DNA of 11,221 nucleotides from CAZAGD01 sp049699975 (lineage in GTDB: Bacteria; Desulfobacterota; SM23-61), in NCBI GenBank assembly GCA_049699975.1, contig JBNAWB010000118.1, positions 1 to 11,221 of the forward strand, written 5' to 3'. The translations under genes and the position numbers were made by a program. Shown piece by piece: positions 1 to 6,787 of this stretch. The first letter of the stretch is position 1; each line of letters starts with the position of its first letter. The notes under the pieces were generated by a model. The model saw nothing but the letters and a program-made list of their open reading frames with translations, made no database searches and was not told the DNA's origin.

Positions 1-75
1 CGTGGCGATCTCGTAAGGCCTTTAAATTAAACATCCGGACACGCTTCCCCGCATCAAGCGTGGCCATCTCTCTTC
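1..75. repeat. Interspersed palindromic repeat, partial copy 1
   Basis: The window opens inside a repeat that aligns with the copy at 3599-3701. Both contain a CGTGGCGATCT block, an AT-rich middle, a CACGCT-like block and CCCCGCATCAAG (here 47-58, with one base difference in the other copy). The left half lies outside the window and the right edge near 71-78 is uncertain, because the CGTGGCCATCTC tail replaces the TGCGGGG arm of the other copy. It is non-coding and sits upstream of the gatC promoter. The family assignment rests on similarity within the window. As a recollection and not a search result, GTCATNGCGAG-type repeats of this kind are widespread in environmental bacterial genomes. 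Confidence 0.7.
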
Positions 76-100
76 TTTCCCCCGCAAATTTTATCTTAAC

Positions 101-129
101 TTGCAAATGCGTATTTGCTGTGTTAGTAT
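101..129 (+). promoter_or_regulatory. Putative sigma70-type promoter of gatCAB
   Basis: A TTGCAA hexamer (101-106) and a TAGTAT hexamer (124-129) are separated by 17 bases; each matches the consensus at four of six positions. They lie about 30 bases upstream of gatC, followed by an AAGGAG ribosome site at 148-153. The spacer overlaps a small dyad, GCAAAT/ATTTGC (103-108 and 113-118), which could bind a regulator or be chance. No other promoter candidate of similar quality is visible in the 159 bases before gatC. Confidence 0.45.
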
Positions 130-159
130 TTTTTAAAATTATCTTCTAAGGAGCGGCGA

Positions 160-447
160 ATGAAAATTTCTAAGGAAGAAGTCACTCACGTCGCTTATTT
201 AGCGCGTCTATATTTTAGTGAGGAAGAAAAAGAAAAATTTACTACACAACTCAACAAAATTTTAGAGTATATGGACCAATTGGCCAAATTGGATACATCC
301 CGAATTGAACCTACATTTCATGCTGTGGCCCAAACCAATGTTTTCCGCGAAGATATAGTCCGGCCTTCAATGTCTCAAGAACTTTCCTTAAGCAATGCTC
401 CTGATCGAGATCGGGGATTCTTTCGGGTGCCCAAGATTATTGATTAA
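160..447 (+). CDS. gatC: Asp/Glu-tRNA amidotransferase subunit C
   Basis: This is the small subunit of the GatCAB amidotransferase, which converts Glu-tRNA(Gln) to Gln-tRNA(Gln), and in many bacteria Asp-tRNA(Asn) to Asn-tRNA(Asn), in the cytoplasm. GatC wraps around GatA and GatB and stabilises the complex. The 95-residue length is typical. The N-terminal EEVTHVAYLARL helix, the central QLNKILEYMDQL helix and the C-terminal FRED, NAPDRDRGFF and VPKIID signatures are all present. The ATG is preceded by AAGGAG with a 6-base gap. It is the first gene of a gatC-gatA-gatB operon, 45 bases before gatA. Nothing looks truncated. Confidence 0.97.
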   Translation: MKISKEEVTHVAYLARLYFSEEEKEKFTTQLNKILEYMDQLAKLDTSRIEPTFHAVAQTNVFREDIVRPSMSQELSLSNAPDRDRGFFRVPKIID

Positions 448-492
448 TTAGCATCAATAAGCTCTGGAATAACAAAAGAAAAAGGTGTTTTT

Positions 493-1950
493 ATGGAACT
501 TTATCAGCTCACAGCGCATGAACTTCATAAATTATTAATAGGCGGAGAAGTAACGGCTCAAGAAGTCACCCGTTCAGTTTTGGAAAGGATATCTAAGGTG
601 GAGAAGAAAGTTCATGCTTACATAACTATTATGCCCGACATGGCTTTGGCCCAAGCTGCTCAAGCTGATGAACAGATTAAAAAGGGGCTAGCAGGACCAC
701 TCACCGGCATCCCTTTAGCCATAAAAGATATTATTTGTCTGCAAGGTATGCCCACTACCTGTGGTTCGCATATCTTGGAAAATTTTTACCCGCCCTATGA
801 TGCCACTGTAATCGAAAAGCTCAAGGCAGCAGGAGCAGTATTTGTGGGTAAGGCGAATATGGATGAGTTTGCTATGGGCTCCTCCACGGAAAACTCCTAT
901 TTCGGACCAACTTATAACCCTTGGGATTTGGAAAGGACGCCCGGAGGGTCCAGCGGTGGTTCGGCCGCTGCCGTAGCTGCTGATGAATGTATTGCTGCTT
1001 TAGGCTCAGACACAGGAGGCTCCATTCGCCAGCCAGCGGCATGCTGCGGGGTAGTAGGGGTTAAGCCCACCTACGGCCGCGTTTCCCGTTATGGCTTAGT
1101 GGCTTTTGCCTCTTCCTTAGATCAGATTGGACCTTTGACTAAGGATGTGCGAGATGCGGCCCAGCTACTTACGGTAATAAGCGGCCACGAACCACGCGAT
1201 TCAACTTCTATAAACTTGCCGGTGCCCAATTATGCCGCGCACTTAGAGAGAGAAATTAAATCGGTGACATTAGGAGTGGTTAAAGAGTGTCTTGAGGAAG
1301 GGTTAGATCCCGAGGTGAAATCCTCCTTCTTGCAAGCTGTGCATACTTTGGCCCAGTTAGGAGCTGAGATAAAAGAAGTTTCTTTACCCCATATGCCCTA
1401 TGCTGTAGCCGTTTATTATATCATTGCCCCTGCAGAAGCCAGTTCCAACTTGGCCCGCTATGATGGGGTTAAGTACGGTTATAGAGCCAAAGGGGTAAGT
1501 GAACTGCTTAACATGTATGAGCAAACTCGGTCCCAAGGGTTCGGCGCGGAGGTGAAGAGGCGCATTATGTTAGGAACTTATGCTCTTTCCGCCGGCTATT
1601 ACGAAGCTTATTACCGGAAAGCCTCGCAAGTGCGCACTTTGATTAGCCGGGATTTTCAAGAAGCCTTTGCCGAGTGTGCTGCCTTGCTGATGCCCACCGC
1701 CCCTACCCCAGCCTTTCGTTTGGGCGAAAAAGTAGACGACCCTTTACTGATGTATCTTTCTGATATTTTTACTATTCCCTGTAATTTGGCAGGCCTGCCC
1801 GGCCTATCTATTCCCTGCGGATTTAGCCAGGCAGGATTGCCCATTGGCCTCCAGATAATAGGCAATCATTTCCAAGAAGAAAAAATTTTACAAATTGCCT
1901 ATGCCTTTGAACAACATACCAACTTTCATCGCCGCAAACCAAATCTCTGA
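493..1950 (+). CDS. gatA: Asp/Glu-tRNA amidotransferase subunit A (amidase)
   Basis: GatA is the amidase-signature subunit that releases ammonia from glutamine and passes it through a channel to GatB. The 485-residue length is normal. The Ser-cisSer-Lys triad can be placed at Lys78 (in GIPLAIKD), Ser153 (in the PGGSSGGS loop) and Ser177 (in GSDTGGSIRQP). The 24-residue spacing between the two serines matches other amidase-signature enzymes. The start is an ATG with an AGGTG-type ribosome site 5 bases upstream. It lies between gatC and gatB, with only 11 bases to gatB, so the three are almost certainly cotranscribed. There is no sign of frameshift or loss. Specificity for the tRNA complex, as opposed to a free amidase, follows from its neighbours. 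Confidence 0.98.
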   Translation: MELYQLTAHELHKLLIGGEVTAQEVTRSVLERISKVEKKVHAYITIMPDMALAQAAQADEQIKKGLAGPLTGIPLAIKDIICLQGMPTTCGSHILENFYPPYDATVIEKLKAAGAVFVGKANMDEFAMGSSTENSYFGPTYNPWDLERTPGGSSGGSAAAVAADECIAALGSDTGGSIRQPAACCGVVGVKPTYGRVSRYGLVAFASSLDQIGPLTKDVRDAAQLLTVISGHEPRDSTSINLPVPNYAAHLEREIKSVTLGVVKECLEEGLDPEVKSSFLQAVHTLAQLGAEIKEVSLPHMPYAVAVYYIIAPAEASSNLARYDGVKYGYRAKGVSELLNMYEQTRSQGFGAEVKRRIMLGTYALSAGYYEAYYRKASQVRTLISRDFQEAFAECAALLMPTAPTPAFRLGEKVDDPLLMYLSDIFTIPCNLAGLPGLSIPCGFSQAGLPIGLQIIGNHFQEEKILQIAYAFEQHTNFHRRKPNL

Positions 1951-1961
1951 AGGGAGCAGCA

Positions 1962-3395
1962 ATGGAATACGAGGCAATTATTGGTTTAGAGGTCCATGCT
2001 CAACTTTTAACTAAAAGTAAAATTTTTTGCGGTTGCTCGACGCTCTTCGGTGCCGAACCTAATTCCCATACTTGTCCCGTGTGCACAGGACTTCCTGGCA
2101 GTTTGCCCGTACTTAACAAGAAAGTAGTTGAGTTTACTATCAAGGCTGCTTTGGCTACCAATTGCCGTATTGCTCCGCGCAGTCAGTTTGCCCGGAAAAA
2201 CTATTTTTATCCGGACCTGCCCAAAGGATACCAGATTTCTCAATATGAACTCCCTTTGGCCACAGATGGATATATTGAAATTCAAGTGGATGGAAGAAAG
2301 AAAAAGATTGGGATTCAACGAATCCATATGGAAGAAGATGCGGGCAAGCTCATCCATGATTTCTCTTCCGCCCGGGAAGCCCATAGTTATGTAGATTTTA
2401 ACCGTACAGGAGTGCCTTTGATAGAAATTGTCAGCGCTCCGGACATACGTTCGCCCGAAGAAGCGAGCGCCTACCTGAGAAAATTACGGGCGATCTTGAT
2501 GTTCTTGGATATCTGTGATGGTAATATGGAGGAGGGCAGTTTCCGTTGTGATGCTAACATCTCGCTGCGCCCCAAAGGAGCAAAAGGTTTTGGCGTGAAA
2601 ACAGAGTTAAAAAATATGAACTCTTTTCGTAACGTGCAAAAGGCATTGGATTTTGAAATCCGCCGGCAGACAGCTCTTTTAGACCAAGGAGAAAAAATTA
2701 TTCAAGAAACCCGACTTTGGGATGCGGCGCGCGGGGTAACGGCTTCCATGCGTGGCAAAGAGGAAGCTCACGATTATCGTTATTTTCCCGATCCGGACCT
2801 AGTGCCCTTAGTGATCGACCCGGCCTGGGTGGAAGAAATTAGGGCCACCTTACCTGAACTCCCGGAGGCCAAAAAAGAACGTTTCATCAAGGAATATGGA
2901 ATTCCTGAATACGATGCCGAGGTTCTGACTGCGTCCAAGCCTTTAGCAAACTATTATGAAAGTTGCGTCGGCTTATTCCCCCAGCCCAAAATCGTCAGTA
3001 ACTGGATTATGTCCGAACTTCTCCGCGAGCTTAAAAAAGATGAACGAGAAATTGAAGAATGCCCAGTGCCTGCAGAAAATTTGGCCGCTTTGCTGCGGCT
3101 GATTGATGAAGGAGTAATTAGCGGTAAAATTGCCAAAAGCGTATTTGAAGAAATGTACCGGACTGGCCAAAAGGCCGAAGAAATTGTAAAAACCAAGGGG
3201 TTAATCCAACTTTCTGATGCGGAGAGCATAACTAAAATAGTAGAAGATATATTAGCAGCCCATCCCAAAGAGGTTGCTGAATATCGTCAAGGGAAAGAAA
3301 AAGTGTTTGGATTTTTTGTGGGGCAAGTGATGAAGGCTACGCAGGGCAAAGCGAACCCGCGCTTGGTCAATGAAATTTTAAAGAAAAAACTTTAA
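1962..3395 (+). CDS. gatB: Asp/Glu-tRNA amidotransferase subunit B
   Basis: GatB binds the mischarged tRNA, phosphorylates the Glu or Asp side chain with ATP, and amidates it with ammonia from GatA. The 477-residue protein has GLEVHAQL at 8-15, whose acidic and His residues belong to the kinase site, and a zinc-knuckle pair, CGC (Cys23, Cys25) and CPVC (Cys38, Cys41). The family blocks near 78-95 (RKNYFYPDLPKGYQISQY), 122-130 (HMEEDAGKL), 145-161 and 271-280 (DYRYFPDPDL) follow. The last roughly 45 residues form the YqeY-like tail domain that contacts tRNA, including FFVGQVMKATQGKANP. AGGGAG sits 5 bases before the ATG. It ends the operon; I see no hairpin-plus-T-run terminator directly after it. 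Confidence 0.98.
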   Translation: MEYEAIIGLEVHAQLLTKSKIFCGCSTLFGAEPNSHTCPVCTGLPGSLPVLNKKVVEFTIKAALATNCRIAPRSQFARKNYFYPDLPKGYQISQYELPLATDGYIEIQVDGRKKKIGIQRIHMEEDAGKLIHDFSSAREAHSYVDFNRTGVPLIEIVSAPDIRSPEEASAYLRKLRAILMFLDICDGNMEEGSFRCDANISLRPKGAKGFGVKTELKNMNSFRNVQKALDFEIRRQTALLDQGEKIIQETRLWDAARGVTASMRGKEEAHDYRYFPDPDLVPLVIDPAWVEEIRATLPELPEAKKERFIKEYGIPEYDAEVLTASKPLANYYESCVGLFPQPKIVSNWIMSELLRELKKDEREIEECPVPAENLAALLRLIDEGVISGKIAKSVFEEMYRTGQKAEEIVKTKGLIQLSDAESITKIVEDILAAHPKEVAEYRQGKEKVFGFFVGQVMKATQGKANPRLVNEILKKKL

Positions 3396-3779
3396 GGAAG
3401 TCTAACATTACGGATCTTTTCCAATAGCATTCACTAATCATTAAATGTGGTCATTTTGGAAATTTCATCTATTACCAAATATCTGAGAATTGGTTACGTA
3501 CATGACATTTCTTTGCCCTCGCACTTCAGTACGAGTTGATTCCGACCTATCCCCTGGTCGAGTTTTAGCGACTCTCCCCAAAGAGACTGTATTGCAATGT
3601 CATCGCGAGGGAGCGGAGCGACCGTGGCGATCTTGTAATGTATTGAAACTAAATAGATGGCCACGCTCCCCTGCATCAAGTGCGGGGTCGCTCGCCATGA
3701 CGAAAAAGGGGGTTAGGACACAGTCTCCAAGAAAAGAGGCATGGAGAAGAACTAACTTTGCTAATTTGGAGCAATTTCT
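3396..3779. other. Intergenic region between gatB and the MFS gene
   Basis: This 384-base stretch has no convincing gene. An open frame crosses it, but its translation follows the repeat at 3599-3701 and looks like no protein family. I see no T-run terminator for gatB and no clear promoter for the MFS gene. The last recognisable signal is the GGAG ribosome site at 3768-3771, 8 bases before a TTG start. The roughly 200 bases before the repeat hold nothing that I can identify. Confidence 0.6.
3599..3701. repeat. Interspersed palindromic repeat, copy 2 (complete)
   Basis: This 103-base GC-rich block is bounded by GTCATCGCGAGG (3599-3610) and its near complement GCTCGCCATGAC (3690-3701), so the ends can pair. 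Inside are a GGAGCG-GAGCGACC segment, CGTGGCGATCTTG, an AT-rich middle and a CTGCATCAAGTGCGGGG arm. It shares blocks with copies at 1-75, 6661-6743 and 8752-8791. It is non-coding and may form a cruciform or RNA hairpin. No target duplication or transposase is visible. No T-run follows it, so an intrinsic terminator role is not supported. Confidence 0.8.
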
Positions 3780-5027
3780 TTGGTCATTCTGCCGCAGAGG
3801 TATTTAATTCTCTTCATTCTTAATGGCGTTTATTTCTTCGTCTATTTCCACCGCGTATCTACTGCCGTTTTAGCTCCCTATCTCATCGAAGCATTTTCTG
3901 CTTCGGCCACTAGTTTGGGAGCTATGTCTTCGGCTTATTTTTACCCTTATGCCTTGAGTCAGCCAATAGTTGGCTTTTTGGCTGACCGCTGGGGAGCCAA
4001 GAAGGTAATCACTTTTTCTACTTTAATCAGTTTCCTGGGGGCCTTTCTTTTCGCCTTAGCAGGGAGTTTAATTTGGGCAGCTTTTGCGCGAGCTTTAATC
4101 GGCTTCGGTGCTGCTGGCGTATTTGTGCCAGCCTTAAAAATTCTCTTGCCTTGGTTCGGCGCCAGAGCTTTTGCCCGCATGAATACAATTCTCTTAGCGG
4201 TGGGGAATATGGGCGCTATTGTCGCCTCCACTCCTTATGCTTGGTTTATTCAGCAAGTGGGCTGGAGAAATTCCTTCTTTTTTATCGCGGGACTATCTCT
4301 TTTTTTATTCTTTCTCTCATGGCAATTTGTAAAAGATGCCCCAGAGGCCGAAATTCGATCAGGAAAAGAAATGGTTGATAAGAAGCAGTCTCAGGCGCCA
4401 GGATTTTTTGAAATCTTAAAATCTCCTTTTTACTGGCTAATGGCTGCCCTATTTTTCGCCTACGGAGGTCCCTTTAGTACCTTTCAGGGTCTTTGGGGAT
4501 ACCCCTTTTTGATCGATGTTTTCGCTTTTGATAAAATACAAGCCAGTTACTTCTTAATGCTCATTGCTTGGGGAGTAATCTTGGGCGGTCCTTTATTAGG
4601 ATTTTTAATCGATAAAAAGTTCTTTAAATATAAAAGAGAATTTTTATCTTTCTTGATCGCTCTCCAAGTTCTTAATTGGGCCGCCCTTGTTTTTATCGGC
4701 CCCTCTTTGGGACATTTTCTTTTAGGGCTAATTTTATTCTTTATGGGCATGTCTTTAGCCGGGACTTTATCATCAGTTTGGTCAATTGTCCGCGAAGAAT
4801 CTCCTCCCGAGAGACTGGGATCAACTATGGGGATGCTTAATCCAGCTCCTTTTTTGGGAATTGCCGTTTTCCAGCCCTTAACTGGCTACCTTATGGATCG
4901 AGTAGGCAAAGAAGGAAGTACCTTTTCCTTCCATGCTTATCAGCATGCCTTTGCCTTATGTCTCTGCTCTTTAATAATTTCTTTAATTTTCTCTTTCATT
5001 TTACAAAGGAAAAGGCGTAAACGATGA
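3780..5027 (+). CDS. Major facilitator superfamily (MFS) transporter
   Basis: This is an inner-membrane secondary transporter of 415 residues, the usual MFS length, with about 12 hydrophobic segments split into two halves by a polar loop near 184-214. Motif A, GFLADRWGAKK, is at 65-75, and a weaker counterpart, GFLIDKKFFKYKR, is near 274-286 in the second half. FHRVS near 23-27 and REESPPERLGSTMGMLN at 338-354 resemble organic-anion/sugar-acid type MFS carriers, but the substrate cannot be read. The start is TTG, chosen because TTTGGAGC (3765-3772) lies 7 bases upstream and no ATG precedes the first membrane segment. Its stop overlaps the next start (ATGA), so it is translationally coupled to the TPR gene. 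Confidence 0.93.
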   Translation: MVILPQRYLILFILNGVYFFVYFHRVSTAVLAPYLIEAFSASATSLGAMSSAYFYPYALSQPIVGFLADRWGAKKVITFSTLISFLGAFLFALAGSLIWAAFARALIGFGAAGVFVPALKILLPWFGARAFARMNTILLAVGNMGAIVASTPYAWFIQQVGWRNSFFFIAGLSLFLFFLSWQFVKDAPEAEIRSGKEMVDKKQSQAPGFFEILKSPFYWLMAALFFAYGGPFSTFQGLWGYPFLIDVFAFDKIQASYFLMLIAWGVILGGPLLGFLIDKKFFKYKREFLSFLIALQVLNWAALVFIGPSLGHFLLGLILFFMGMSLAGTLSSVWSIVREESPPERLGSTMGMLNPAPFLGIAVFQPLTGYLMDRVGKEGSTFSFHAYQHAFALCLCSLIISLIFSFILQRKRRKR

Positions 5028-6205
5028 GGATTCTAATTTTTTCGAAAAGATTTATCCTTCTTTTCGCTTTAATTTATTTCGGAATTTCATGGCCAAACGC
5101 CTGGGCAATTTCTCCGGCAGAGGAGAAAATTAAAATGCTCCTTATTTCGGGAATAGAAAAGGGGTTAAATCTCCAAGAAAAAGAAGCTTATGCGCAATTT
5201 AAAAAGGCTATTGAGTTAAATAGGGTTAAGCCTTTGAGCTATTCCTTTTTAGCCATGGCTTATTTATTTTTTTATGAGACGAGCTTTACCGAAAAAGAAA
5301 AGAAAGAAACTGAAGCAGCTTTACTCCGCACTGTTAGGGAAGCTGAAAAAACGGCGGAAAAAGAGATAGAGGAATCTCCTTCAAAGGCAGAATCTTATTT
5401 GGCTTTGGCGATCACTAAAATGGTTAAGAACCGTTATGAGATTTTGCAGAAAAATTATTTTCGCGCTTTCCGCGAAGCCCAGTCTGTCTATAGGACTTTA
5501 GAAAAAATTCAAGAATTGGATGCCCAAAATTACGAAGTTTATTATCTTTTGGGGGTGCTGCATTATCACTTGGGCCATTTGCCTGGCTTGGCCCGCTTCC
5601 TCTCCTCTCTTTTCATTACGGCGGCCGATCAAGAAAAAGGAATTCAAGAACTGGAAACAGCGGCCGCGAAGAGTTTCTTTATGCGCGACTTAGCCCGGGC
5701 CAATTTAGTTTCCATTTATGGCGGCTATGAAAAAAAATATGCTAAGGCTCTACCCTTGGCGCAGGCCTTAAAAGAAAAATACCCCCAAAACTATAATTTT
5801 ACCTTTGCTTTGGCTAATATCTTTTCCGAACTTGGACAATTTGCCGCTGCCTTCGGCCAAGCAAAAGAGATAGAAGAAAATCTGCGCGCTTTACATTCCC
5901 CTTATCGCCCAGAACTATGGCCCCGCTATTATCAGCTTTTGGGAAAAATTTATTTTGATCAAGGCCATTACGAGCAAGCCCGAGAATATTTTAATTTGGC
6001 CTTAAAAGATCAGGCTTTCTACAATGCCCGGGTGCGGGCCTGGGCCCTCGTGCGTTTAGGAATGATCCATGATGTGCAAAAGCAAAGAAAGCTCGCCGAA
6101 GAATATTACCAAAAAGCCTTAGAGGTGGAAGGGGCTGAGGGATTAGCTCAGCGTACAGCTCAAGAATACCTCAATACACCTTATGTTTTTTCCCCAAAAA
6201 AATAA
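5024..6205 (+). CDS. Exported tetratricopeptide-repeat protein
   Basis: This is a 393-residue TPR protein of unknown function. Residues 1-28 form a Sec signal peptide: basic MRILIFSKRF, a hydrophobic core and an AWA cleavage motif ending at Ala28. There is no lipobox, so a soluble periplasmic protein is likely. TPR-like helices occur at about 50-85, 168-190, 223-256 (with YEKKYAKALPLAQALKEKYP), 257-285, 302-333 (YYQLLGKIYFDQGHYEQARE) and 338-370. The spacing is irregular in the first third. It starts within the MFS stop codon and ends 13 bases before the Rid gene, so all three are one operon. It could scaffold a periplasmic complex. A link to TRAP-associated TPR proteins is possible but unproven, since the TRAP genes here are on the opposite strand. 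Confidence 0.88.
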   Translation: MRILIFSKRFILLFALIYFGISWPNAWAISPAEEKIKMLLISGIEKGLNLQEKEAYAQFKKAIELNRVKPLSYSFLAMAYLFFYETSFTEKEKKETEAALLRTVREAEKTAEKEIEESPSKAESYLALAITKMVKNRYEILQKNYFRAFREAQSVYRTLEKIQELDAQNYEVYYLLGVLHYHLGHLPGLARFLSSLFITAADQEKGIQELETAAAKSFFMRDLARANLVSIYGGYEKKYAKALPLAQALKEKYPQNYNFTFALANIFSELGQFAAAFGQAKEIEENLRALHSPYRPELWPRYYQLLGKIYFDQGHYEQAREYFNLALKDQAFYNARVRAWALVRLGMIHDVQKQRKLAEEYYQKALEVEGAEGLAQRTAQEYLNTPYVFSPKK

Positions 6206-6218
6206 ATTAGGAGGAAAT

Positions 6219-6620
6219 ATGGAAAAAGAATTTGTTCCTTTTGGCCGCGAAATGGGTTTTAAAGTCGCTTTCAGTAATGCTTTAGGGATCGATCTTGCAC
6301 GGGCTAAACGTCTAATTTTTATTTCGGGCCAAATCGCTTTCGATGAAAAGGGAAATTTTATCGGCCGAGGCGATATAGAAGCTCAAACCAGGCAAGTATT
6401 AAAAAATATTCAGCGCCACTTGGAAAAATTAGGCGGAAAAATGACCGATGTGGTCCAGGTAACCGTCTTCGTAAAAGAGATGAGCGGCTTAGAAAAAATT
6501 CATCAAGTCCGGCTGCAGTTTTTCCAAGAGCCTTATCCCACAAGTACTTTAGTAGAAGTAAAGGGGTTCGTGCATCCAGACGCCCTAATTGAAATAAATG
6601 CTCTGGCCATTATTTATTAA
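6219..6620 (+). CDS. Rid (YjgF/YER057c/UK114) family protein lacking the catalytic Arg
   Basis: This 133-residue protein has the RidA-like chorismate-mutase fold signatures: FISGQIAFDEKG (34-45), the QTRQVLKNIQRHLEKLGG helix (56-73), DVVQVTVFVKEM (77-88) and the C-terminal LVEVKGF...IEINALA block. The imine-deaminase Arg of RidA (Arg105 in E. coli, in PARSCVEV) is replaced here: PTSTLVEV puts Ser109 at that position, while the later Glu (IEINA, Glu125) is kept. It therefore resembles the uncharacterised Rid subgroups more than RidA, and deaminase activity should not be assumed. The ATG at 6219 is preferred over an in-frame ATG at 6183 because AGGAGG (6209-6214) lies just upstream and the earlier start would overlap the TPR gene. 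The stop codon lies inside the inverted repeat starting at 6614. Confidence 0.92.
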   Translation: MEKEFVPFGREMGFKVAFSNALGIDLARAKRLIFISGQIAFDEKGNFIGRGDIEAQTRQVLKNIQRHLEKLGGKMTDVVQVTVFVKEMSGLEKIHQVRLQFFQEPYPTSTLVEVKGFVHPDALIEINALAIIY

Positions 6621-6785
6621 TGAGAGCATCAAATGTTTTATTCCTTTTCATAGAAAAGCTGTCATGGCGAGCCCGAAGGGCGTGGCCATCTCGCTTTGAG
6701 ATTGCTTCGTCCCCCGCATCAAGTGCGGGGTCCTCGCAATGACTCATAGTTTGTGGTGTAAAATATAATATGCTCTCATTAATAA
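6614..6785. repeat. 172-bp element with perfect 16-bp terminal inverted repeats (copy A)
   Basis: TTATTAATGAGAGCAT at 6614-6629 is exactly complementary to 6770-6785. Inside lies a GC-rich palindromic core (6661-6743) bounded by GTCATGGCGAG and CTCGCAATGAC, containing GCCC-GAA-GGGC and a 7-bp stem CCCCGCA/TGCGGGG (6712-6718 and 6724-6730) with a 5-base loop. A second copy is at 8707-8835. It is too short to encode a protein, so it resembles a MITE-like non-autonomous element. TA lies symmetrically near both outer ends, but this belongs to the repeat itself, so a target duplication cannot be proven. It fills the space between the converging Rid and TRAP permease stops. Confidence 0.85.
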
Positions 6786-6787
6786 TA

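Noticed and set aside
3599..3701. Intrinsic terminator for the gat operon
   Set aside because: The hairpin arms are followed by CGAAAAAGGGG, with no T-run on the plus strand, and it lies about 200 bases after gatB.
3490..3807. 105-codon plus-strand open frame between gatB and the MFS gene
   Set aside because: Its translation reads through the GC-rich palindromic repeat at 3599-3701, giving a Cys/Arg/Trp-rich low-plausibility protein, and it overlaps the MFS start with no domain signature.
5024..6205. TatT-type TRAP-associated TPR subunit
   Set aside because: The protein has a plain signal peptide without a lipobox, and it is cotranscribed with an MFS gene and not with the TRAP genes. TPR content alone does not support the assignment.
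6183..6218. Upstream ATG giving a Rid protein 12 residues longer
   Set aside because: The extension overlaps the TPR gene, is not Rid-like, and the AGGAGG at 6209-6214 clearly serves the ATG at 6219.
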